From Platanthera guangdongensis (Eukaryota > Streptophyta > Magnoliopsida > Asparagales > Orchidaceae), in assembly GCA_039583875.1 (NCBI GenBank), contig CM077162.1:61300822-61364821 (forward strand): 64,000 nt of DNA, written 5' to 3'. The position numbers and the translations under genes are program-made. Shown piece by piece: positions 20,119 to 32,214 of this stretch (position 1 is the stretch's first letter; each line of letters opens with the position of its first letter). Under the pieces are notes generated by a model. It did not search any database. It had not been told where the DNA came from and was given only the letters and a program-made list of their open reading frames with translations.

Positions 20119-22220
20119 TGATTGTTAAAACTCCAAAATTATTTGCGGTCACGCGGCGACCCGGCGATTTTATTTGAGAAAAAGGCGGAAGTGGTTTTAT
20201 TATTTAGAAAACGGGGCGCGCGTATTTTTTTATTTGGATATAAAACGGTTTAGATCGAGTTTTAACGAAAGGAGGCAAGTGCACCTATCGTGAGTAGTAC
20301 AGGATATTCTGGGTGGAATATCGAGGTCGTATTGTTTTCGGGGTCAGTTCGATTATTTCTACTCTTCCCTGGAGGGGACTATTATTTTACCAATAATTAT
20401 CTTGTCGGGATATTTTATATATAATAAAAAATGCAGAAAACGAAAATGAAAGCATAAAAAGAAAGCAATAAGGTGGTGCCGATGAAGAGCTTAGCTCGAT
20501 GGCACCGAGAAAACAATTGAACTAAAATAGACTTTAAATAAAAAGAGCTCCTAAGTTTCTAATTAATTAAGGCGGAGACTTGGCCGTGGAGGTTCCACTA
20601 AAATGAGCTCACCTGAACGCTAAGACTAATCGACCGGGCTCTCGTCCGACGAAGGATTCCTCTTAACGCCCGCATTACGCTAAGAACCCCGCTATTGGGT
20701 GGGGAACCCAATCCGGTAGAGTTGGCGCGCCTCCTCTCTCGAGGGTTATTGCGGAACTCTCCTTGCCAAGGGGTGATCTGTCCATACGCACGGCCTCTCG
20801 GCGAGTGTATGGAAAAAGGAAATAGGGCCCACACATCGATATGTGGTCCTACGCGTCGTTTACCCCGGGCAAACCTTAAGTACTTTTTAATTAATTAGAA
20901 AAATACGACCTTTAATTATATTAAGCTATTTTATCTGTCCCAATGCTCTTCGATGCCGAGAGCTAAGAACGATTAGCCACTCATCGGAATGGGGACGGCT
21001 TGCGAGAAAAGCAGTAAATAAAGCGATAAAGAAAGCAGTAAATGAAAGCGATAAAATGAAAGCAGTAAAATAAAGCAGTAAATTGCAAGTCCTACTCAAA
21101 CGAGTAGGACTGAAGAAAGCTATAAATTGCGAGTCCCGGCGCAAATGCGTGGGCGAGAGAAAGAAAGCGTGTCCTACTCAAACGAGTAGGACTAAATAAA
21201 TGCAACACACGCACACACTCGACATAAAGTAAAACTCACGCACACACTCTCTCGACATAAATGAAAACACACACACACAAATCCTACTCAAATGAGTAGG
21301 GAAAATTAAGACCTGTCATTTAACTCGAATGAGTAGGCGAAAATAAAGAAAATTACAAACTCACGCACTCTACAGAAAGTAAAATAAGCAAGCGCCATTT
21401 AACACTTAACGAGTAGGCGGAAATAAATGCATATTCATGAAAAATTGCAAAAAAAAACTAAGTTACCGAAAAATTAAAACAACTGCATTTCTACCGCTAA
21501 AATGCGGTAGAAATGCATAAAAAGTGAAAATAAAAATTAAACGGGAAGAAAGTTTTGCAAATAAAAATGAAAACGCAAGTGCTCGAAAAATAAAAATGAA
21601 TACATTTCTACCGCTAAAATGCGGTGGAAATGATTAAAATGAAGACAGAAAAATAAAAGGAGCAAAAGTTTAAACGAAAAATCAAAGTGCATGAAAAATT
21701 AAAACGACTATATTATCATTCCTATAACTCCGTAAAAACGATTAAAAAGTGAAAATAAAGCGAAAAAAACGAAAACGTTTTACAACCAAAAAAAGGGGGA
21801 AAATCTAAGTTAAAAGAAATGAAAATAACTTTGAAAACATTTTTGACGGATCTATAGGAATGCAAGTAAAGCTATAACAATCACAATCTAAACAAGTCTA
21901 CGTAACGAAATTATGAAAACATAAACGTAACATTTACACTCATACACACACACACCCATTTAAAAGAATGAAAAACAAAAGCTAAAGCAAAGCATAAATA
22001 AGATTGCATAAAGAGGGGCTTAAATCCATTCCAATATAACACAAGGAGATGAAAACTTTAACATTTCATTAAGCTGAAAAAAAGAGTTACAAAAGAACGA
22101 AAACAAAAACTAAGGAGAGGGGGAGAAATTTACCTTACATAGCATTGGAATACATCTAGGAAGCACTTCCCTAAGGCAAAATAGTTCAAAAAGGGGAACA
22201 AGAACTCAAGCAGAAGCTCT

Positions 22221-22230
22221 GAATTTATAG
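22221..22230 (-). promoter_or_regulatory. TATA box in the 3' LTR of LARD I
   Basis: Minus-strand CTATAAATTC directly downstream of the GTCACGCCC hairpin tract. The identical site in the other LTR is at 27482-27491. Confidence 0.7.
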
Positions 22231-22250
22231 GGAAAAATTTACAAGTACAC

Positions 22251-22810
22251 GCCCTTGGTCACGGGCGTGACATGGGGCGTGTCAGTACTATTTGCGAAGG
22301 CGGCCGACGATTTGACGGGAAAGTGGACTTCGGGCTGGACACGTGGCGGTCTCGCAGTGGTCACGCACCAGGTCACGGGCGTGACTCTGGGCGTGTCGGG
22401 GAGGTGGATCTGGGCGCGGGCTGCGCCGAAAGTCTTCGGCAGCATCTTGTCGGGCCAGCTGGAAAGGTCAAGCCCCAGGTCACGGGCGTGACTCTGGACG
22501 TGTCAGTTGGTGTCGACACTCGACGAATGTCGAGCGAAAAGTGTCGAGTTGAAATCGTTAAGCTGAGATTGAGTCACGCCCTAGGTCACGGGCGTGACTC
22601 TACGCGTGTCGAGGGGGGCGACGAACGTTGAGCTGAAAACGTTGAGCGGGTGGACACGGTCTTGGGTCACTCCCCGTGTCGGGTGACACAGGCGTGACCC
22701 CGGGCGTGTCAAGCTTTGCTTCTCAAAAATTTGCTGTTTTCACGGTTTTTGACGTGTCACGCCCTGGTCACGGGCGTGACCAATATGTCACGGGCGTGAC
22801 ATGACAATTT
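22251..22810. repeat. GTCACGCCC/GGGCGTGAC hairpin tract, 3' LTR of I
   Basis: About eight inverted pairs built from GTCACGCCC and GGGCGTGAC, often with CAGGTCACGGGCGTGAC spacing, plus CACGGGCGTGACC singles. Parallel tract in the other LTR at 27512-28070. Confidence 0.88.
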
Positions 22811-22975
22811 TTGGCAGAATTTTCATTTTTTTCTAAAACATAAAAATAAAGCAAGTCAGCAAAATTATTTACAAAAAAGGAGCAATTTATTGAATAAAAA
22901 TAAGTAAAAATGATAAAAATAAATGAAAACAACTAAATTAATGTACAGAAAAATAGGTATATTTACAATTCATTA

Positions 22976-22990
22976 AATACCCCCATACTT
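22976..22990 (-). other. Polypurine tract of LARD I
   Basis: Minus-strand AGTATGGGGGTATT abutting the 3' LTR. A near copy (AGTATGGGGGTG) occurs at about 24528-24540 inside the element. Confidence 0.75.
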
Positions 22991-25335
22991 AAGCTTTTGC
23001 TATTCCAGAGCAAATGTTGGAGATGAACTCATAAGGAATAAAAGAAATCCTAAGTTTAGCTATCGCTTTAATTAATTAAAAGTAAGATCAAAATAAACAT
23101 CCGGGGTTAAAGAATTAAATCCTAATTTATGAAATGTTATGAATAGAGGAAGAGTTTCAAAAAGACTTCTAGATAAAATAAAATAGAAAGCAAAAATTTA
23201 TTTTTGTTAGTTTAACAAAGATGGATTGGATTTATATATAAAAAAAACTTTAGCTTAAAAGAAGTTAAAGGAAATAATACAATTTAAAAGTTATGCTCTC
23301 AAAAAAATTTAAATTAAGTCTAGAATCATTGAAATATGCTAAGTGGTTTGGTGGTTTATGAAGAAGCCTTGAATATTGAGGCGTGGCAATTTTTTCTCGA
23401 ACCTCCAATTTTTTTCTTTTTGGATAGTTTGGAAAATGAAATCTTATTTTCCTAACACATAATCAATTTTTTTTCTTCATAAATAATAAATAACCCAATG
23501 TATATGTGTAGGAGTAATGAATTTTATCCTCTTACTCCATAACATATAATCTTTTTAAATATTGGGTGCCTATGTTTACGGAATGAAATCTTATTCTCAT
23601 TGACATAAGATCTTTTAAGGGATAGGGGTAAACATGTCAAGTAAGACATGAAAAAAAAGGAAGTGGGTTTAGTTTTTCAAAAGGAAAACTAGATTTTAAT
23701 AAAAAAGTTTTGAGAGCAAACTTTTTAAAATGAACGCTCCTATATTTCTAAAAGCATGAAGTAGAAATAATTGAAATCCATAGATGTTATTTTCTAACAT
23801 AAAAAAACGAGCTTCTATTTATAAAATTAGAAGTGGTGGTGAAAAACAAGTTCTCTATTATAAGGAAAAGACATAAAAGATTCTTTAAATCTTAACCCCA
23901 GACACTTAATTCTATCGAACTTTAATTAATAAACGAATAGTAAGCAAAGAATAACTAAAATTCGCATATAAATTAACTCGAAACTAGATTTGTGGAAAGC
24001 AAAATGGGTTAAGATATGGTATATTCGAATTATTTTGTTACATAATTAACAAAACATTTTTTTGATTTTTTAGGGATTTTATAATATTTTTTTGTGTTAT
24101 AATTATTATCTTTTTAGGATTTTTAGATTTTTATCTTTTTAGGGTTTTGGGGTTTTTCTAATTTTTAGTGTATTTTGATAAATTATTTACAAGAAAGAGG
24201 AGAGAAAGAAGTGTTATTTACAAAGAAGTTAGCGGGGAAAGAGAATAAAATATATATATATTTTTTTTGTTTGTTTTTAAATAATATACAAAGTAAAAAC
24301 TCGAGGGCGGCCCGCGAACAGACTCTATTTGGATGGTTGGTTCGATGAGTCGAACGCCGCGGGGAGGCAAAATGCGAGTTTTTATAAATAAGAAAAAGGG
24401 GGGAAGATGTTTTGAAGTTTTATGAAAATAAACACAAGAAAAAAAAAATTTTAGGTTTTATTTTTTTGTAATGTTTTTGTATTTTTATGCGTTTTTGTAA
24501 AATGCAGAAATAAAGAAATACGAAAACACCCCCATACTTAAACCCAACATTGTCCCCAATGTTGCAATCTAAGTATGCGGAACAGATAATATACAAAATA
24601 GAATAAGTACAAAAAGAAAAAGGGAGGGTAGGAGCTTCCCTTAGACGAGTCTGGGAGGCCCAGGTTGAAACCCTGCATTATTTAGAAGAAAAAGCAAAAA
24701 GATAACAGAAAAAACAAAAAAAAGATAAACTCGGCCTAAAGTGTGCGGGCGGTAGGGAGCAAGTGCGTGGGTGACTCGAAGGTAGCTAAGGCCTTAGCGA
24801 CATGAGTGCTAGAGAAATGCGCTCCCCTATAGCGCACAAGAATGAGAAGCGCGCTGAATCAAAATAAATTAAAACATAATAAGTTAAATTAAATTAAACA
24901 AAATACATACATTGTTTTTTTTGTTTTTTTTTTTGTTTAAATATATATTTTTTGTGTTTTTAAGTAGATTTTTAGTTCTTAGTTTGTTTTTTGTTTTTTT
25001 AGAAGGAAAATATATATATTTTTAAGTTTTTTCATTTTTAGTTTTTTTTTAGTTTTATAGTTTTTTTTTCATAAAAATAATGAAAAACAAATTTTTTCTT
25101 TTTGTTAAGTTTTTTTGGTTTTTAGTTTTTTTTTTTTCAAAATTTTTTTGTTTTGTAAGTTTTTTTTTTATTATTATTTTGTTTTGTTTTATAATTTTGT
25201 AATAATAATTTATTATATAGTTTTTACTGTTATTATTATTATTATATTTTGGTGGTCATTTTTAATTTTTGTTATAACTATAGATATAAGTAAAATTAAT
25301 AGATTTCCAGAGTTCAAAATAACGACACCAAAAAT

Positions 25336-25353
25336 TCCCCGGCAACGGCGCCA
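25336..25353 (-). other. Primer-binding site of LARD I (Athila/Tat type)
   Basis: Minus-strand TGGCGCCGTTGCCGGGGA, preceded by TTTT and a few bases from the LTR end at 25360. This sequence is the usual PBS of plant Athila/Tat gypsy elements. Confidence 0.88.
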
Positions 25354-25359
25354 AAAACT

Positions 25360-28236
25360 TGATGGTTAAAACTCCAAAATTATTCTCGGTCACGCGGAGA
25401 CCCGGCGGTTTTATTTGAGAAAAAGGAGGAAGTGGTTTTATTATTTAGAAAACGCGACGCGCGTATTTATTTATTTGGATATAAAACGGTTTAGATCGAG
25501 TTTTAACGAAAGAAGGCAAGTGCACCTATCGTGAGTAGTACAGGATATTTCGGGTGGAATATTGAGGTCGTATTGTTCTCGGGGTCAGTTCGATTATTTC
25601 TACTCTTCTCTGGAGGGGACTATTATTTTACCGATAATTATCTTGTCGGGATATTTTATATATAATAAAAAATGCAGAAAAAGAAAATGAAAGCATAAAA
25701 AGAAAGCAATAAGGTGGTGCCGATGAAGAGCTTAGCTCGATGGCACCGAGAAAACAATTGAACTAAAATAGACTTTAAATAAAAAGAGCTCCTAAGTTTC
25801 TAATTAATTAAGGCGGAGACTTGGCCGTGGAGGTTCCACTAAAATGAGCTCACCTAGCTATAGGGCTATCACTCACCTGAACGCTAAGACTATTCGACCG
25901 GGCTCTCGTCCGACGAAGGATTACTCTTAACGCCCACATTACGCTAAGAACCCCGCTATTGGGTGGGGAACCCAATCCGGTAGAGTTGGCGTGCCTCGTC
26001 TCTCGAGGGTTAGTGCGGAACTCTCTTTGCCAAGGGGTGATCTGTCCATACGCACGACCTCTTGGCGAGCGTATGGAAAACAGAAATAGGGCCCACACAT
26101 CGATATGTGGTCCTACGTGTCGTTAACCCCTGGCAAACCTTAAGTACTTTTTAATTAATTAGAAAAATACGACCTTTAAATATTTTAAGCTATTTTATCT
26201 GTCCCAATGCTCTTCGATGCCGAGGGCTAAGAACGATTAGCCACTCATCGGAATGGGGACGGCTTGCGAGAAAAGCAGTAAATAAAGCGATAAAGAAAGC
26301 AGTAAATGAAAGAGATAAAATGAAAGCAGTAAAATAAAGCAGTAAATTTCAAGTCCTACTCAAACGAGTAGGACTGAAGAAAGCTGTAAATTGCGAGTCC
26401 CAGTGCAAATGTGTGGGCGGGAGAAAGAAAGCGTGTCCTACTCAAACGAGTAGGACTAAATAAATGCAACACACGCACACACTCGACATAAAGTAAAACT
26501 CACGCACACACTCTCTCGACATAAATGAAAACACACACACACAAATCCTACTCAAATGAGTAGGGAAAATTAAGACCTGCCATTTATCTCGAATGAGTAG
26601 GCGGAAATAAAGAAAATTACAAACTCACGCACTCTACAGAAAGTAAAATAAGCAAGCGTCATTTAACTCTTAACGAGTATGCGGAAATAAATGCATATTC
26701 ATGAAAAATTGCAAAGAAAACTAAGTTACCGAAAAATTAAAACAACTGCATTTCTACCGCTAAAATGCGGTAGAAATGCATAAAAAGTGAAAATAAAAAT
26801 TAAACGGGAAGAAAGTTTTGCAAATAAAAATGAAAACGCAAGTGCTCGAAAAATAAAAATGAATACATTTCTACCGCTAAAATGCGGTAGAAATGATTAA
26901 AATGAAGACAGAAAAATAAAAGGAGCAAAAGTTTAAACGAAAAATCAAAGTGCACGAAAAATTAAAACGACTATATTATCATTCCTATAACTCCGTAAAA
27001 ACGATTAAAAAGTGAAAATATAGCGAAAAGAACGAAAAAGTTTTACAACCAAAAAAAGGGGAAAAATCTAAGTTAAAAGAAATGAAAATCACTTTGAAAA
27101 CGTTTTTGACGGATCTATAGGAATGCAAGTAAAGCTATAACAATCACAATCTAAACAAGTCTACGTAACGAAATTATGAAAACATAAACGTAACATTTAC
27201 ACTCATACACACACACCCATTTAAAAGAATGAAAAACAAAAGCTAAAGCAAAGCATAAATAAGATTGCATAAAGAGGGGCTTAAATCCATTCCAATATAA
27301 CACAAGGAGATGAAAAATTTAACATTTCATTAAGCTGAAAAAAAGAGTTACAAAAGAACGAAAACAAAAACTAAGGAGAGGGGGAGAAATTTCCCTTACA
27401 TAGCATTGGAATACATCTAGGCAGCACCTCCCTAAGGCAAAATGGTTCAAAAGGGGGAACAAGAACTCAAGCAGAAGCTCTGAATTTATAGGGAAAAATT
27501 TACAAGTACACGCCCTTGGTCACGGGCGTGACATGGGGCGTGTCAGTACTATTTGCGAAGGCGGCCGACGATTTGACGGGAAAGTGGACTTCGGGCTGGA
27601 CACGTGGCGGTCTCGCAGTGGTCACGCCCCAGGTCACGGGCGTGACTCTGGGCGTGTCGGGGAGGTGGATCTGGGCGCGGGCTGCGCCGAAAGTCTTCGG
27701 CAGCATCTTGTCGGGCCAGCTGGAAAGGTCACGCCCCAGGTCACGGGCGTGACTCTGGGCGTGTCAGTTGGTGTCGACACTTGACGAATGTCGAGCGGAA
27801 AGTGTCGAGTTGAAATCGTTGAGCTGAGATTGAGTCACGCCCTAGGTCACGGGCGTGACTCTAGGCGTGTCGAGGGGGTCGACGAACGTTGAGCTGAAAA
27901 CGTTGAGCGGGTGGACACGGTCTTGGGTCACACCCCGTGTCGGGTGACACGGGCGTGACCCCGGGCGTGTCAAGCTTTGCTTCTCAAAAATTTGCTGATT
28001 TTACGGTTTTTGACGTGTCACGCCCTGGTCACGGGCGTGACCAATATGTCACGGGCGTGACATGACAATTTTTGGCAGATTTTTCATTTTTTCTGAAACA
28101 TAAAAATAAAGCAAGTCAGCAAAATTATTTACAAAAAAAGGAGCAATTTATTGAATAAAAATAAGTAAAAATGACAAAAATAAATGAAAATAACTAAATT
28201 AATGTACAGAAAAATAGGTATATTTACAATTCATCA
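25360..28236 (-). repeat. 5' LTR of LARD I
   Basis: 2877 bases, TGATGGTTAAAAC to CAATTCATCA on the plus strand. Same hairpin blocks and TATA box (27482-27491) as the 3' LTR; differs by scattered substitutions and a 20-base indel at about 25854-25873, implying a fairly recent insertion. Confidence 0.92.
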
Positions 28237-28600
28237 GTCCCATATTCGGAATACCGAACACTCTGTAAGAGAAGAGGCCAGAGTCCCATGTTCGGAATAC
28301 TGAACACTCTGTAAGAGGAGAGGTCAGAGTCCCTTGTTGGTAATACTGAACACTCTACAAGAGGAGATGTCAGAGTCACTTGTTGGGAATACTGAACACT
28401 CTGTAAGAGGAGAGGTTGGGGTCCCTTGTAGAGAATACTGAACACTCTGTAAGAGGAGAGCCCATAGTCCCTTGTCCGGAATACTGAACACTCTGTAAGA
28501 GGAGAGGCCATAGTCCCTTGTTGAGAATACTGAACACTCTGTAAGAGGAGTGGCCAAACTCCCTTATTGGGAATATTAGACACTCTGTAATGTAGTCATC
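28237..28600. repeat. 46-bp minisatellite, right part
   Basis: Eight units of about 46 bp continuing the array at 19928-20118; units differ by a few bases. Because 46 is not a multiple of three, it yields overlapping ORFs in all frames on the minus strand that should not be taken as genes. Confidence 0.88.
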
Positions 28601-28749
28601 AATAAGATTGGAAATAACACATGTTGTTCGTCTCACGAATGTTAAAAATACAAAATACAAGCAGTGATGGTGGAGCTCTGGATGCTCATTTGGCAGAAAG
28701 CAAACTCTTCTTTGAGATGTTCATCTTGGGGATCATATCAGTGTCGGAT

Positions 28750-29850
28750 CATTCTTGACATGTTGATTCAGAGCCTTTGTTTTGGAGAGAACTCTCAAGG
28801 TACCCAAGGCGAACGAATCTTTTGATTTCTGTCTTCAGTCTTGAACAATCTTCTGTCTTATGCCCGTGTACTTGATGGAAGTTGCAATACTTAGATTGGT
28901 ATCCTGAATTTGGAGTAAGAGCCCTTGGCCTTTGGAGATACTGATGGTTGTGTATGGCGAGCAACACTTCCGCTCGTGAAGTGTTGAGGGGAGTGAAGGC
29001 TTGATGTTTGTGATGCCCCCCAGCCTATCGAGAGTTGACACGGAGCGAGTTGCTCTTTTTGGGAACCGACTTTAGTGTCAACCCCTGCACTCACTGTCTC
29101 TTTGAATTGCTTTTGAATTGTTGGCGGTGTGCTTCGATTGCACCGTCAGCGGCGATCTGGTCATCGATCCGCTGAACAAGATCAGAATAGCTATTTATAG
29201 TTTCTTGTACTAGTGCGGAGTGGAAGTCTCCAGGGCGGAGCCCTCCATGAATAAATCCGCGTAGGAGTTCCGCTTTTATTACAGTGGTTCTTCATGCTTC
29301 AGTAGTGAAACGATGGAAGAAATCTGTAAGGGTTTCCCCTTCACTTTCACGGATACCGGACAGGTGGGAAGGATCATTGAATCTCTGGCGGCTGGCGATA
29401 AATTGATCTGTGAATTATTGCGTTAGTTCTGGGAAATCTTTGATTTCTCCTTCCTTCAGGGACATGAACCATGTGCGAGTTTGCCCTTTCAAAGTTGCTG
29501 GGAAAGCTTAGCACAATAGTTGATCTGGGGCGTTGCAAAGTTGCATCATGATTGCGAAGTTTCTGACATGCTCTGACGGGTCACTTGTACCATTGTATGC
29601 CTCGATCTTTGGGAGCTTAAAACAATGAGGGATGGGTATGCTCAAACCTCGGGTGCAAATGGCGAGTAATGATGGAGAGGGCGGCTGGCGGGAGCGACAT
29701 ATTGCTTGGCCCGCTCGCATTCTTTTGTGATTAAGTTGAGAACTTCTTCGCATGTGAGCCTTTCAACTTCTGTTGGCCTGAAGCTTGTTGATTCTAGGTG
29801 ATTGTAGTGATGTTGAACTTCAGATACTTTGTCTAAACGGGCTCTACGGT
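28750..29850 (-). pseudogene. gag: Gypsy gag remnant of element H
   Basis: Minus strand. Retrotrans_gag-like core begins HCFKLPKIEAYNGTSDPSEH near 29630, continues through a region with several stops (29500-29000) and ends with a knuckle-like motif YCNFHQVHGHKTEDCSRLKT near 28890-28830, typical of Tat-like gypsy gag. Upstream, 29850-29700 encodes a segment with EVLNLITKECERAKQY. At least four stop codons; no protease follows. The lineage (Tat-like) is inference from the knuckle wording. Confidence 0.72.
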
Positions 29851-30043
29851 CGTGGACATCCGTACTGTGGAGTTCTCCTTATGGTATGACGGCATGTTAG
29901 TGAGGGGGAACTGGACCAACCTGCCCCCCCCCCCCCCCCCGAGTGTTGTCCCTTTTGTCGTGCGTGCAACTTCTCCCGCCATGGTCTTTAGTTATGAGTA
30001 TCGTTGTGTTGAGGGTACTGTTTTTTAGGATGCTGGGAACTCG

Positions 30044-30064
30044 CTTCTCATAGACGATGCCAAA
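30044..30064 (-). other. Putative primer-binding site of element H
   Basis: Minus-strand TTTGGCATCGTCTATGAGAA, a decayed match to the TTTGGCGCCGTCTGTGGGAA type PBS of plant Tat-like gypsy elements, next to a possible LTR end at 30069. Confidence 0.55.
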
Positions 30065-30949
30065 CTATTGCGGACTAACTCGACGTCCCGGTCGGGCCAG
30101 AATTCTTGGACCGTCTTAGCTCCCGGAACAGTCAAGCGCGCACACAGTCAATGAAAATAGAAAGTTGACAAGGTCATTTTTTGACGTGGAAAACCCCGAA
30201 AAGAGATGAAAAACCACGTGGTCGGATCTGTGCCGACCAAACCTCCATTAGATCTGAGTGCTTCTACAAGGCTTTTTCAAGAACTCAAGGGAGATTGGCC
30301 GCCTCTCGTTACAATTATTGGGGAGAGAGAGAGAGAGCCTGGAGGGTGACAGGCCACCACTCACATGGCTAATTATTTATTTGACTGTTGCGGGGAGCGA
30401 TGCGCTCATTGTATTCTATAGCATTATAATAATTCATGTAGGCGGGAGAAGCTTGTTGTACATGTTCCGATGTCTGGAGCTTTGAGGATCAGAGGCGCGC
30501 TTAGCACATTTTACCCTCCGCTTCTTGTCTTCGATTGTCTTTTGGAGAAGCGTGGTTTGGTTGTCTTGTCGGTAGATGGAGTGCTTGTCCTGGAGCGTGT
30601 GGTACGCTTGTTGGCAAAGAGCGTGCTGTGAGTTTGCTAGAGGAGAGCGCGTTAGGAGCTTGCTAGTGGAGGGCGCGTGAAGCGCTAGATGAAAGAGGGC
30701 ACGCAGAGCGCATGCTGGTAAAGAGAGCGCGTAAGGCGCTTGTCGGAGGACAGCACGTAGGGTGCTTGTAGGAGGAGAATGCGCATGGCGCTTGACAGCG
30801 GAGAGCACGTTGGGCGCTTGTTGGAGAAAGGTGTGTAAAGCGCTGGAGGAAGAGACCCGTGCAAGGGATCAACGTGTGCGATAGCGCACACGAGCGTGCA
30901 ATGGAGAGACAAGCGCAAGAATGCGCGCAAGAGAGGCGGCGAGCGTGGG

Positions 30950-31890
30950 AGCCTGCAAGGGATAAATGTGTGCGAGAGAGTGCAAGGTGGCGGTGCGCGC
31001 AAGAGATAAATGCGCACGAGAGCGCACAACGAAGCGACGTGTGCGAGAGCGCGCAAGGGAAAAATGTGCGCAAGAGCGCGCAAGGGAGAGGCGCGCAAGG
31101 ACAAAACTATGTGTGAGAGCACACAACGAGGCGGCACGCTCGGGAGGTCGCAAGGGAGAAATACGCGCGAGAGCATGCAACGAGGCGGTGCATGCGGGAG
31201 CGCGCAAGGGAGAAATACGCGCGAGAGCGTGCAAGGATGAGGCGCGAGCGCGCAAGAGAGAAATGCGTGCGAGAGCGCGCAACGACACGGTGTGGGTGAG
31301 AGAGCATAAGTGAGAAATGCGCGCAAGGGGGGGGGGGGGGGCTCTCGCGGGAGTACGTAAGGGAAAAATGCGTGCGAGAGAGCACAAAGAGGTGGCACGG
31401 GCGGGAGCGTGCAAGGGAGTAATGTGCACGAGAGCGTGCAACAAGGCGGCTCGTGCTGGAGCGCGCAAGGGAGAAATGCACGCAAGAGCGAGATAGATGC
31501 AAGAATGTGCGAGAGAGAGGCGGTGTGTGGGAGCTCGAAAGGGAGAAATGCGCACGGGAGCGCGTAAGGAGGCGGTGCGCATGGGAGCGCGTAAGGGAGA
31601 AATGCCCGCTTGAGCGCGCAATGAGGCAGCGCGCGTGAGAGTGTGTAAGGGAAAAATGAGCGCAAGGAGCAGCGCGCGCGGGAGAGCGCAAGAGAAAAAT
31701 GCACGCGAGAGCGCACAAGGAGGCGGCATGCGCGGGAGCGCGTATGGGAGAAATGCATGCAAGAGCTCGCAACGAGGCGGCACACGTGGGAGAAATGCAC
31801 ACGAGAGCGGGCAAGGGGGCGGCGCGGGCTGGAGGACGCAATGGAGAAATGCGCGGGAGGAGGCGGTGCGCACGGGAGCCCGCAAGGAAA
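30950..31890. repeat. 54-bp GC-rich minisatellite in LTR H
   Basis: About sixteen degenerate units of 54 bp of the form CAAGGGAGAAATGCGCGCGA then GAGCGCGCAACGAGGCGGCG plus GCGCGGGAGCGCG. Because 54 is divisible by three, long ORFs open in several frames on both strands (up to 454 codons on the minus strand, 30685-32049). Confidence 0.82.
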
Positions 31891-32122
31891 ATATGTGGAG
31901 GAGAGAGAAATTCCGAGCGGAGAAGATGAAGATCTTCGAAGACGAAGGAGATCTTCAAAGAATGCTTGATGATCTTCGAATGGGAAGAAGAAGATGAAGA
32001 AGATGAGGGAGGAAGGAGAGAGAGGGAATCCGTAGGAGGATTTTTCCAAGAATGAGAGAGATCCCCCCTAAAGGGGGGTCTGGGGCCCTTTTTTTAGGCA
32101 TTATCTGTGGTTATGGAGGTTG

Positions 32123-32127
32123 CGCGG
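32123..32127. repeat. Target site duplication of solo LTR G, left
   Basis: CGCGG; the right copy at 42911-42915 is CGTGG, one C-to-T difference. Confidence 0.7.
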
Positions 32128-32209
32128 TGTTGATGCGCGGAAACGGCACCGGGGGCACAGCTATCACCGAGGGGATGTTTGGGCCTCTCTGGCTAGGTGA
32201 GGAGGAAGG

Positions 32210-32214
32210 AGAAG
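32210..32214. repeat. Target site duplication of element C, left
   Basis: AGAAG, repeated exactly at 40742-40746. Confidence 0.9.

Larger units (their letters stand above)
20119..22975 (-). repeat. 3' LTR of LARD I
   Basis: 2857 bases, TGATTGTTAAAAC to CAATTCATTA on the plus strand. Contains simple A/T-rich runs, hairpins of TCCTACTC/GAGTAGGA (21090-21350), hairpins of CATTTCTACCGC/GCGGTAGAAATG (21486-21632), a GTCACGCCC hairpin tract (22251-22810) and a TATA box (22221-22230). Lacks a 20-base block present in the other LTR at about 25854-25873. Confidence 0.92.
22976..25359. other. Internal non-coding region of LARD I
   Basis: Very A/T-rich, with long T runs (24900-25260). I find no gag or pol motif and no credible ORF. 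A G/C-richer patch (24625-24850) resembles in layout the region upstream of the polypurine tract in element E (60070-60130). Confidence 0.75.
20119..28236 (-). mobile_element. LARD I: non-coding Ty3/gypsy (Athila-like) element with 2.9-kb LTRs
   Basis: Two near-identical LTRs (20119-22975 and 25360-28236) flank 2.4 kb of A/T-rich DNA without coding capacity. The element is minus-strand: a PBS (TGGCGCCGTTGCCGGGGA, complementary to the tRNA used by Athila/Tat elements) lies next to the right LTR, and a polypurine tract (AGTATGGGGGTATT) next to the left one. A perfect 5-bp duplication GTCCC flanks it. It meets the description of a large retrotransposon derivative: structurally complete, no gag or pol, so it must use proteins from another element, plausibly an Athila relative such as E. 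It is inserted in the 46-bp array of H. Confidence 0.92.
30069..32127 (-). repeat. 5' LTR of element H, segment 1 (transcribed part with 54-bp array)
   Basis: Continuous with 42911-43557 and 52756-53340 once G and D are removed. The block 32010-32127 matches 16594-16695 of the 3' LTR. Left of it lies a purine/pyrimidine-rich leader (31880-32020) and the 54-bp array. Region 30069-30900 holds degenerate GAGCGCG-type repeats. A G14 run occurs at about 31327-31340. Confidence 0.6.

Noticed and set aside
25115..25369. 84-codon plus-strand ORF rich in Phe, Tyr and Ile
   Set aside because: Translation of T-rich runs in the internal region of LARD I.
28224..28660. Repeated protein pattern (YRVFSI..., LLQSVQYS...) in three frames
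   Set aside because: 46-bp minisatellite; the same peptide string appears in turn in every frame because 46 is not divisible by three.
30685..32049. 454-codon minus-strand ORF rich in Ala, Arg, Leu and Cys
   Set aside because: It is a translation of the 54-bp minisatellite; equally long frames exist in other phases and on the other strand.
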